DNA of 35,007 nucleotides from Gammaproteobacteria bacterium (lineage in GTDB: Bacteria; Pseudomonadota; Gammaproteobacteria; Pseudomonadales; Pseudohongiellaceae), in the NCBI GenBank assembly GCA_030427065.1, contig JAUHWU010000022.1, forward strand, positions 1 through 35,007, in the 5' to 3' direction. This document shows positions 29,237 to 35,007 of the stretch, one piece after another (position 1 is the first letter of the stretch; each line of letters begins with the position of its first letter). The notes under the pieces are model-generated. The model had not been told where the DNA came from. It saw only the letters and a program-made list of their open reading frames with translations, and ran no database searches. The translations under genes were made by a program, and so were the position numbers.

Positions 29237-30364
29237 ATGACGGCAACCCTTGATTTAACCTGCGATCTGATCAGCAAAAAATCAGTCAGCCCGGAAGATA
29301 TGGGCTGTCAGGCACTGCTGGCGGAACGCCTGGAAAAAATGGGGTTCTCGATAGAAAACATGCCCTTTGGCAAGGTATCCAACTTTTGGGCACGCCGTGG
29401 CAGCAATGCACCGCTATTGTGTTTTGCAGGCCATACGGATGTGGTGCCGGCCGGTGATACCAAACTGTGGCATTCGGACCCATTCCAGCCTGAAGTGCGC
29501 GATGGCCGCCTGTTCGGTAGAGGGGCTGCTGACATGAAAGGCTCAATTGCCGCCATGCTGACAGCCTGTGAACGTTTTATTGCCGACAACCCGGATTATC
29601 ACGGGAGTATAGCTTTCCTTATTACCAGCGATGAAGAAAGTATAGCTATGGATGGTACCCGCCGGGTAATCGAAACACTGCAGGCCAGAAATGAGTCCAT
29701 TGATTACTGCATCGTTGGCGAACCGTCCAGTAGCGAAGTGCTCGGAGATGTGATCCGTAATGGTCGTCGGGGCTCGCTCAATGGCAGCCTCAACGTTCAC
29801 GGCACTGAAGGACACGTTGCCTACCCTGATCTTGCCAGCAATCCCATACATCATTTCATGCCGGCCCTTGCTGAACTTTGTGGTGTTGAATGGGATCAGG
29901 GCAATGAATACTTCCCGCCTACAAGTTTTCAGATATCCAATATCCACGCCGGAGAAGGAACCAATAATGTTGTTCCAGGCGAGATGACAGCGCTGTTTAA
30001 TTTTCGCTTTTCCACTGAAGTAACGGCTGAGTTATTGCAGAAACAGACAGAAGATATCTTTAACCGGCATTACACTGACTATAGTATTGAATGGCAACTA
30101 TCCGGCAATCCCTTCATAACTGAAGAAGGGATACTGACCGATGTGGTGAAACAGGCCATCTTTGAAGTGACCGGGGTGGAAACCCGGCTATCCACAGGCG
30201 GTGGTACCAGCGATGGTCGTTTTATAGCCCCTGCTGGCGCACAGCTAGTAGAAGTTGGTCCCTGCAATAAAACCATACACAAAGTAAATGAAGAGATTCT
30301 TGTCGATGACCTGGAAAGACTTTCACAAATTTATGAAGTGATTCTGAAAAAAATTCTTCAGTAA
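29237..30364 (+). CDS. dapE: Succinyl-diaminopimelate desuccinylase
   Basis: Di-zinc M20 hydrolase that releases succinate from N-succinyl-L,L-diaminopimelate. The metal and catalytic residues are in place: H66 in GHTDVV, D99 in GRGAADMKG, catalytic E133 and metal-binding E134 in TSDEES, E162 in VGEPSS and H348 in KTIHKVNE. Length is 375 residues, the same as E. coli. It is paired with dapD, so two succinylase-branch steps are adjacent; dapC is not in the window. The 107 nt after it, leading to the convergent rsmJ, contain no convincing terminator. Confidence 0.98.
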   Translation: MTATLDLTCDLISKKSVSPEDMGCQALLAERLEKMGFSIENMPFGKVSNFWARRGSNAPLLCFAGHTDVVPAGDTKLWHSDPFQPEVRDGRLFGRGAADMKGSIAAMLTACERFIADNPDYHGSIAFLITSDEESIAMDGTRRVIETLQARNESIDYCIVGEPSSSEVLGDVIRNGRRGSLNGSLNVHGTEGHVAYPDLASNPIHHFMPALAELCGVEWDQGNEYFPPTSFQISNIHAGEGTNNVVPGEMTALFNFRFSTEVTAELLQKQTEDIFNRHYTDYSIEWQLSGNPFITEEGILTDVVKQAIFEVTGVETRLSTGGGTSDGRFIAPAGAQLVEVGPCNKTIHKVNEEILVDDLERLSQIYEVILKKILQ

Positions 30365-30471
30365 TTTCCAAACTGCACAAGCTGCAAAAGCGCCTTTTTA
30401 CTGCGCCTTCTGATCCTGCTCAATCTATTTCTCACAATTTATCCCTGCCCCTGTTCCAACCATCACTGACG

Positions 30472-31284
30472 TTATTTGATCAGAAAGACCTGGAAATGAC
30501 ATGACTTGCCAGGCACCTGAAAATCTGGCTTGGGAGATGCCTGTTTACTTTGCTTTCCAGGACGCTTAAGCACTACCCTTTTTGTGGCGCTGGCCAGGGC
30601 TTTATCAAGCAATGACTCAATATCGTCATTAATTGGCAGTATTTTTTGCAGCAGCGCCATATCCTTTTTAACCTTTGCAGATTTTTGTCTGGGCGGAAAC
30701 ATGGGGTCCAGATATATAACGTCAGGCTTTTGGTCCAGTCTGGAACGGTGAGGCATGCAGTCAGGCCCTTTAATGATCAGATCAAGATAATCACCTGCAT
30801 CAGCAAAATTTAATGACAATCTGCACAAATGATTTCTTACAGCAGCATCAGCACTTGCCAGGCCACGCGCCAGTCCATCCTGCAGTAAGGTTGCGATAAC
30901 TGCGGATTTCTCAAACATTGTTACATCGCAGCCCATGGCTGCCATGATATAGGCATCCGTCCCTAATCCAGCGGTAGCATCCATTACCCTCAACGGCAGT
31001 GAATACTTGTCCAGACCAATGGCCTTTAGCAAGCCTGCAGAGCGTTTCGATGTCTGCAAACGATATTGCAATGCATCATCACTGAAATCGACACGTGTCG
31101 GAGAGGCTCCAGGATTTTCCGATGAACTGAGGGACAGACCATTCTGATCCACGTGAAGGATTAAGCCGTAGAAGTCCGATGGTAAAATTTTACTGTGAAG
31201 GAACACCTCTAACCCTTTGATATTTAAGAGATGATCCAGGCTGGAAATGTCTACCAGATCACACTTTTGTATGAGTAACTGCAT
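30472..31284 (-). CDS. rsmJ: 16S rRNA (guanine-1516-N2)-methyltransferase
   Basis: SAM-dependent methyltransferase acting on G1516 of 16S rRNA (E. coli RsmJ, formerly YhiQ). The SAM site is VMDATAGLGTDAYIMAAMG, followed by a DGLARG stretch, the catalytic-type YLDPMFPPRQKSAKVKKDM and the TKRVVLKRPGK strand. Length is 270 residues (E. coli 250), the difference being in the variable N-terminal domain. It is convergent with dapE and divergent from the small GNAT gene. No Shine-Dalgarno is seen before the ATG. Confidence 0.94.
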   Translation of the reverse strand: MQLLIQKCDLVDISSLDHLLNIKGLEVFLHSKILPSDFYGLILHVDQNGLSLSSSENPGASPTRVDFSDDALQYRLQTSKRSAGLLKAIGLDKYSLPLRVMDATAGLGTDAYIMAAMGCDVTMFEKSAVIATLLQDGLARGLASADAAVRNHLCRLSLNFADAGDYLDLIIKGPDCMPHRSRLDQKPDVIYLDPMFPPRQKSAKVKKDMALLQKILPINDDIESLLDKALASATKRVVLKRPGKQSKQASPKPDFQVPGKSCHFQVFLIK

Positions 31285-31324
31285 TATTATTATGTTAAGA
31301 AGCCAATTTTTAATATTTTACTTT

Positions 31325-31335
31325 AGTATTATACT
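31325..31335. promoter_or_regulatory. Possible bidirectional -10 region for rsmJ and the GNAT gene
   Basis: AGTATTATACT is an 11-nt palindrome in a very AT-rich 96-nt divergent gap. It gives a perfect TATAAT on the minus strand (31328-31333) and TATTAT or TATACT on the plus strand. The -35 regions are poor on both sides, so this is a weak call. Confidence 0.3.
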
Positions 31336-31380
31336 TTAACTTACTGTTTTAATAAGTTTTTTACCTGGACAGTGTAACAG

Positions 31381-31791
31381 GTGAATACCCAAAACAAGCA
31401 GCAGTGCGTAATAAATATTTTGCCGCCTTCCTTTGTCGGTGAAAAACTGATCTTCAGGGTCTCCGATCACGCCTCTCCGATTGGTTACGCCAGGCTGAGA
31501 AAAACGGCCTCAACTGACAAACCTGCCAGTAAATCGCAAGATCTGCCGGAGCACGCTGCTCACAATGCCTATGAGCTGAAAATGATTGAGATTGCCCAAA
31601 ATTATCATCAGCAAGGGGTAGGCACTTCGTTGCTCAAGGAAATTATCAAGTACTGCCAAAATAGCAACATCAAAAAACTTACCGGCGAAATCAAGGGTGA
31701 CGACCGCACCCTGCGCCACTGGTATAGCAATAATGGCTTTAAAGTATCCAATGATAACCGAATTGAGTTAATGGCAACGGTGAGTTGCTAA
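31381..31791 (+). CDS. Small GNAT-family N-acetyltransferase
   Basis: Probable acetyltransferase of unknown substrate, 136 residues. The acetyl-CoA motif A is recognisable: LKMIEIAQNYHQQGVGTSLL, with Q78-G79-V80-G81 as the pyrophosphate-binding turn, then LRHWYSNNGF near 111-120, a typical motif B element. The N-terminal strand region (LIFRVSDHASPIGYARLR) fits the fold. The start is GTG with no clear Shine-Dalgarno, so the first residues are uncertain. It stands alone between divergent rsmJ and the iorAB pair; neighbours give no clue to substrate. Confidence 0.75.
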   Translation: MNTQNKQQCVINILPPSFVGEKLIFRVSDHASPIGYARLRKTASTDKPASKSQDLPEHAAHNAYELKMIEIAQNYHQQGVGTSLLKEIIKYCQNSNIKKLTGEIKGDDRTLRHWYSNNGFKVSNDNRIELMATVSC

Positions 31792-31821
31792 CGGGATTTA
31801 TCCAGCCATCCTTAACTACCT

Positions 31822-31837
31822 GCCTGAGACTTCAGGC
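31822..31837 (+). terminator. Weak candidate terminator after the GNAT gene
   Basis: GCCTGA and TCAGGC form a perfect 6-bp stem with a GACT loop 30 nt after the stop codon. The following bases are CTATACCCTTT, not a clean T-run, so termination would be inefficient at best. Confidence 0.3.
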
Positions 31838-32047
31838 CTATACCCTTTGACCCTCTACCCCACTCCCCCTGCCCCGGACGTTGAATCCTGAAGTTCTTGT
31901 CAGCACTTTACGTTGAAACACAGAAAAGCCCCTCCAATGTAGCATGCCTGCTTTCTGCCTGGATATAATCAGACTGAAATTTAGCAGAGGTAAGCAGGAC
32001 TCACGTTTCGCTCAGCAGTGCTGTCAGCGACTCTAATCAATACTTTT

Positions 32048-32100
32048 TTGACTGCGTCAAGCCTGATAATTTCTTGCCATTGCAAGGGTGAAGTCACCCT
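32048..32100. promoter_or_regulatory. Cluster of three inverted repeats upstream of iorA
   Basis: Three perfect palindromes lie within 53 nt: TTGAC-TGC-GTCAA (32048-32060), CTTGC-CATT-GCAAG (32073-32086) and AGGGTGA-AG-TCACCCT (32085-32100). The last is a 16-nt dyad immediately upstream of the possible -10. Such a layout suits dimeric regulators, so iorAB may be controlled by a regulator outside the window. No regulator family can be assigned from these sequences. Confidence 0.45.
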
Positions 32101-32160
32101 GCATTCATAATAGTATGTGTACTGATCTGGTAATGGCGTTCTGCTTATGGAGAGACATTC

Positions 32161-32694
32161 ATGACAAGCCTGACAATTAACGGGGTAAGCATTGACGTAG
32201 AGGCTGACAGCGATACACCATTGCTGTATGTGTTAACTGATGAGTTATTATTACAGGGACCAAGATTTGGCTGTGGCCTGGCGCAATGCGGCTCATGTTC
32301 CGTACTTGTTGATGGCATCGAAACACGGGCTTGTGTTACCCCGATTGCCACGTTAAAAGATAAATCCATTACCACACTGGAAGGAATAACGGCCTACTAC
32401 GCAGCTAAATCGGGACTTGCTTCGATACCGCAAAGCACTCCTGTTCAGGATGCTCTGGTAGCCGAACAGGCACTGCAATGCGGTTATTGCTACAACGGCA
32501 TGATCATAAAAGCGACGGAGCTATTACTGAACAACCCTGACCCGAGCGATGCTGAAATTCGTTCTGCCATGAACGGTCACCTTTGCCGTTGTGGCACCTA
32601 CCCCAAAATAATCAGTGCCATCAAAAAAGCTTCACTAATGATCAGGGTTGCCCAACAAGGTGAAGACGACACAATCACTGAGGGGCTTGCATGA
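32161..32694 (+). CDS. iorA: Two-[2Fe-2S] small subunit of a molybdenum hydroxylase (IorA type)
   Basis: Electron-transfer subunit of a xanthine-oxidase-family enzyme. The plant-type [2Fe-2S] cluster is held by C38, C43, C46 and C58 (GCGLAQCGSCSVLVDG), and the second cluster by C107, C110, C142 and C144 (QCGYC and HLCRCGTYP). These sets are complete. The order and size match isoquinoline 1-oxidoreductase alpha and nicotinate dehydrogenase small subunits (about 150-157 residues). Here there are 177, with a polar C-terminal extension that overlaps iorB by four bases. It has no signal peptide, so it would be carried out with IorB if that subunit is exported. The substrate cannot be told from sequence; the gene symbol denotes family only. 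Confidence 0.9.
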   Translation: MTSLTINGVSIDVEADSDTPLLYVLTDELLLQGPRFGCGLAQCGSCSVLVDGIETRACVTPIATLKDKSITTLEGITAYYAAKSGLASIPQSTPVQDALVAEQALQCGYCYNGMIIKATELLLNNPDPSDAEIRSAMNGHLCRCGTYPKIISAIKKASLMIRVAQQGEDDTITEGLA

Positions 32695-34913
32695 AAAAGA
32701 CTCTCACCATGACACCTGTTAAACGTCGTAGCCTGCTCAAAGCTGGTGGCGCACTGATTATTAATTTCAATTTTCAGACAACCACATTTGGCCAGGAGCA
32801 AAGACCTCTTGCAGGCCCACCGGATCCCGAGCAAATCGATAGCTGGATAGCCATCCATCAGGATAATACCGCCACAGTATTTATTGGATTCGCGGAACTC
32901 GGACAGGGCTGCTCCACTGCCCTGTTACAGGTCGCCGCTGAAGAGCTTGATTTATCCATGGCGCAAATCGGCACGATTGGCCTGGATACACACATCACGC
33001 CAAACCAGGGTGGAACCTATTCCAGTTCGGCCATGCGTGTGGGTGGCCCCCAGATACAACGGGCCGCTGCTGAAGCCAGACAGGTTCTGCTACAGATGGC
33101 TACCGAACAGCTAAAGGTTGATTTCGACAGCCTGCAAGTTGAAAACGGCATTATTTACAGCAATGAAACCAAAACGCGGAACACCAGCTACGGCGAGCTT
33201 ATCGGTGACAGGCAGTTCAACCTGGCTTTTAGCGGCAATGCCCCGCTCAAGAATCCCGCTGATTACAAACTGGTAGCAACACCTTTTCCCCGCAAAGACT
33301 TTCCCCTGAAAGCAAAAGGGACATATCGCTATATACAACATTTACGCCTGCCGAATATGCTCCATGGCCGTATTGTCCGCCCCCGGGGTCAGGGTGCCTA
33401 CAAGAATGGCGTGCAGGTTGTTGATATCAATGAAGCCTCAATAGCCTCAATACCTGGCGCACGTGTTATAAGGCGGAGTAATTTCGTCGGTGTCGTGGCA
33501 GAAAAGGAGTGGGATGCCGTCAAGGCAGCCCAACAACTCGAAATTATCTGGGACCAGCCGGACAGCCTGCCCGGCAATGAAAACCTATTTACCCAGATGG
33601 AAAAAGGCCTGACTAACGAAAGGGTTGCTGTTGAACAAGGCGATGTAAGTGCCTTCAACGAAGCCTTTGTGAAGTCGGAGTTCAAGGCCTATGGCCCCTA
33701 CCAGGCTCATGTTCCTTTTGCTCCCAACTGCGCTCTGGCGGATGTGAAACAGAATTCCGCTTTGGTGATGTGCTCGAGCCAGGATATCTATAACACCCGG
33801 ACCAGTATTGCCAATTTACTTGGTATGGAGACTGAAAAGGTTCGCGTGCAGTTTCATGATGGCGCCGGTACTTTCGGCCACAGCTGTTGGGATGATGTTG
33901 CTCAGGCCGCTGCGCTTATGTCGAGCATGGTCGGTCAACCGGTTCGGGTTCAGTATATGCGCTGGGACGAGCATGGCTGGGATACCTATGGGCCGGCGCA
34001 TATTGGAAAAACCCGAATCTCGGCAGACAGAAATGGCAAACTGGTCAGTTATGAATACGAGGGCTGGCAGCATCACTGGAGCCTGATAGAAACAAGTGAA
34101 CAGACGGCAAAGGGAACCCCGGCTGCAGAATGGCCGCCCTTTCCAGCGCAGCAGATCAACCCACGCACCCTGGGCGGGATGTATGATATTCCCAATCGTT
34201 ATTTGCTCAATCACCATGTGCCGGGGCTGGACTACCTGAAAGGGGCATGGTTGCGTTCTCCGGTGGATTTGTCTTTTTCCTTTGTCTCTGAACAGGCGAT
34301 CGATGATCTTGCCTTTCAGCTTGGCATCGACCCATGGCAGTTCCGCCAGCAAAACATTTCTGAGTTTCATTGGCTCGGGGTCCTGAATGCCGCCGCCAAG
34401 GCCGCCAACTGGCAGCCACGCCCCGCAGCAGAAAATGTGTCCAACGCTGCTATCGTCAGAGGGCGCGGCATTGGTGTTGGCACTCACCTTGCCTCCTATG
34501 GCGGTGCTGTCGCAGAAATTGAGGTAAACAAACGCACTGGAGATGTCAGAATCCTTCACCTTTGTGGCGCAATTGATGCCGGTCTGGTGGTGAATACTTC
34601 CAATGTGGAGAACCAGATCGTTGGACAGTTGGTTCAGACAGCCAGCAGGATGCTGTTGGAAGAAGTGACCTTTAACAAAACCAATGTAACGTCTCTGGAC
34701 TGGGCCTCTTACCCCATCCTGCGCTTTGAGCAGTGCCCTGAAATTACCCCGGTCATCGTCCAGCGCCTGAATGAGGCTCCGTCGGGCGCCGGAGAAGAAG
34801 TGATGGCTGCCGCTGCTGCTGCAATAGCCAATGCCTTTTTCGATGCGACGGGCAAACGTATGACCATGTATCCATTTACCCCTGAACGCGTATTGCAAAC
34901 GCTGGCTGTATAA
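32691..34913 (+). CDS. iorB: Molybdopterin-binding large subunit of a molybdenum hydroxylase (IorB type)
   Basis: Catalytic subunit that would hydroxylate an N-heteroaromatic or aldehyde substrate at a Mo-cytosine-dinucleotide centre. The N-terminus carries a twin-arginine signal (KRRSLLKAGG, R12-R13, then a hydrophobic stretch), so export by Tat is likely. Cofactor loops include FAELGQGCSTAL, the GAGTFG turn at 391-396, MRWDEHGWDTYGPAH and the C-terminal GAGEE with E702/E703 in the place of the catalytic Glu. The 740-residue length fits the family. The ATGA overlap with iorA implies coupled synthesis. No cytochrome c subunit or XdhC-like maturation gene is within the window. The closest named groups by eye are isoquinoline 1-oxidoreductase beta and nicotinate dehydrogenase subunit B. 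Confidence 0.9.
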   Translation: MKKTLTMTPVKRRSLLKAGGALIINFNFQTTTFGQEQRPLAGPPDPEQIDSWIAIHQDNTATVFIGFAELGQGCSTALLQVAAEELDLSMAQIGTIGLDTHITPNQGGTYSSSAMRVGGPQIQRAAAEARQVLLQMATEQLKVDFDSLQVENGIIYSNETKTRNTSYGELIGDRQFNLAFSGNAPLKNPADYKLVATPFPRKDFPLKAKGTYRYIQHLRLPNMLHGRIVRPRGQGAYKNGVQVVDINEASIASIPGARVIRRSNFVGVVAEKEWDAVKAAQQLEIIWDQPDSLPGNENLFTQMEKGLTNERVAVEQGDVSAFNEAFVKSEFKAYGPYQAHVPFAPNCALADVKQNSALVMCSSQDIYNTRTSIANLLGMETEKVRVQFHDGAGTFGHSCWDDVAQAAALMSSMVGQPVRVQYMRWDEHGWDTYGPAHIGKTRISADRNGKLVSYEYEGWQHHWSLIETSEQTAKGTPAAEWPPFPAQQINPRTLGGMYDIPNRYLLNHHVPGLDYLKGAWLRSPVDLSFSFVSEQAIDDLAFQLGIDPWQFRQQNISEFHWLGVLNAAAKAANWQPRPAAENVSNAAIVRGRGIGVGTHLASYGGAVAEIEVNKRTGDVRILHLCGAIDAGLVVNTSNVENQIVGQLVQTASRMLLEEVTFNKTNVTSLDWASYPILRFEQCPEITPVIVQRLNEAPSGAGEEVMAAAAAAIANAFFDATGKRMTMYPFTPERVLQTLAV

Positions 34914-34930
34914 AGCCGACAAGCGGCAGG

Positions 34931-35007
34931 TTAAATCAAGCGCTGAATTGTGCCCAGACAGTCATTGTAATAAGCATGGCCAAACAGGTTCAGATGGTTT
35001 AGCTGGT
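34931..35007 (-). CDS. Possible C-terminal fragment of an unidentified protein
   Basis: The minus strand is open from the window edge to a TAA at 34931. It encodes 24 residues ending LNLFGHAYYNDCLGTIQRLI, which has a protein-like amphipathic composition. The other two minus frames have stops within this stretch. The gene would be convergent with iorB, with 17 nt between stop codons; a 4-bp GCCG/CGGC hairpin lies in between. I do not recognise the family, and such a short open stretch may be chance. Confidence 0.35.
   Translation of the reverse strand, partial: QLNHLNLFGHAYYNDCLGTIQRLI

Larger units (their letters stand above)
31792..32160. other. Non-coding stretch before iorA
   Basis: No gene is visible in these 369 nt. 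From left to right there is a perfect 6-bp hairpin (GCCTGA/TCAGGC, 31822-31837) just after the GNAT gene that lacks a T-run, a strikingly C-rich plus strand at about 31850-31876, and then three inverted repeats at 32048-32100. A GGAGAG ribosome-binding site (32149-32154) for iorA ends it. A CATAAT at 32106-32111 could be a -10, but no well-spaced -35 is present, so the promoter may need an activator. Confidence 0.6.

Noticed and set aside
30365-30471. Possible bidirectional terminator between convergent dapE and rsmJ
   Set aside because: Only 4-bp stems (TGCA and GCGC pairs) are present and no stem is followed by a proper T-run on either strand.
31850-31876. C-rich plus-strand tract in the gap before iorA, considered as a Rho utilisation or G-quadruplex site
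   Set aside because: The minus-strand G runs are uneven and too few are of length three or more in proper spacing for a confident quadruplex; Rho sites cannot be called from composition alone.
33816-34922. Long open frame of 368 codons on the minus strand opposite iorB
   Set aside because: It is antisense to the well-supported large hydroxylase subunit, shows no family features, and its composition mirrors the GC-richer codon use of the real gene.

Overview
The window is a core-genome segment of a Gram-negative gammaproteobacterium. The evidence is a full lipid A set (lpxA, lpxB, lpxD, plus the start of kdsA), an outer-membrane assembly pair (bamA, skp), GlnD-type nitrogen sensing and RsmJ. 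Gene order is informative: dxr lies between cdsA and rseP, and dnaE-accA-tilS-pyrG-kdsA follow, which is the Pseudomonas-type arrangement rather than the E. coli one (frr-dxr-uppS). The long form of DapD also points to the Pseudomonas side. I cannot name a genus from sequence alone; a marine relative of Pseudomonadales is a reasonable inference.

Region 1 (1-23838, all on the minus strand, so read from right to left) is one long housekeeping array: rpsB-tsf-pyrH-frr-uppS-cdsA-dxr-rseP-bamA-skp-lpxD-fabZ-lpxA-lpxB-rnhB-dnaE-accA-tilS-pyrG-kdsA'. It joins translation (S2, EF-Ts, ribosome recycling), UMP and CTP supply, isoprenoid and undecaprenyl-phosphate synthesis, CDP-diacylglycerol synthesis, envelope stress proteolysis, outer-membrane protein assembly, lipid A synthesis, DNA polymerase III, fatty-acid initiation and tRNA-Ile lysidine formation. 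Many junctions are overlapping or nearly so. Several of the wider gaps hold a hairpin without a U-tract.

Region 2 (23839-24245) is the divergent control region between rpsB and map. It carries a strong extended -10 promoter with a GC-rich discriminator and a leader of about 200 nt for rpsB-tsf.

Region 3 (24246-30364, plus strand) holds map, glnD, an ArsC/Spx-like YffB protein, dapD and dapE: N-terminal Met removal, PII uridylylation, and two steps of the succinylase lysine/diaminopimelate pathway.

Region 4 (30472-35007) is more mixed. It has rsmJ on the minus strand, a divergent small GNAT acetyltransferase, a 369-nt non-coding stretch with three clustered inverted repeats, and then a two-gene molybdenum hydroxylase (IorA/IorB type) whose large subunit has a twin-arginine signal. 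A fragment of a convergent, unidentified gene may close the window.

I found no rRNA, tRNA, CRISPR array, insertion sequence or phage gene, and no clear undescribed multi-gene system. The points most worth checking are a Gln-to-His change beside the glutaminase nucleophile of PyrG, a roughly 120-residue charged repeat tail on ribosomal protein S2, an Asn-rich insertion near the DnaE C-terminus, a lengthened repeat-bearing L6 loop in BamA, and the palindrome cluster in front of iorA.
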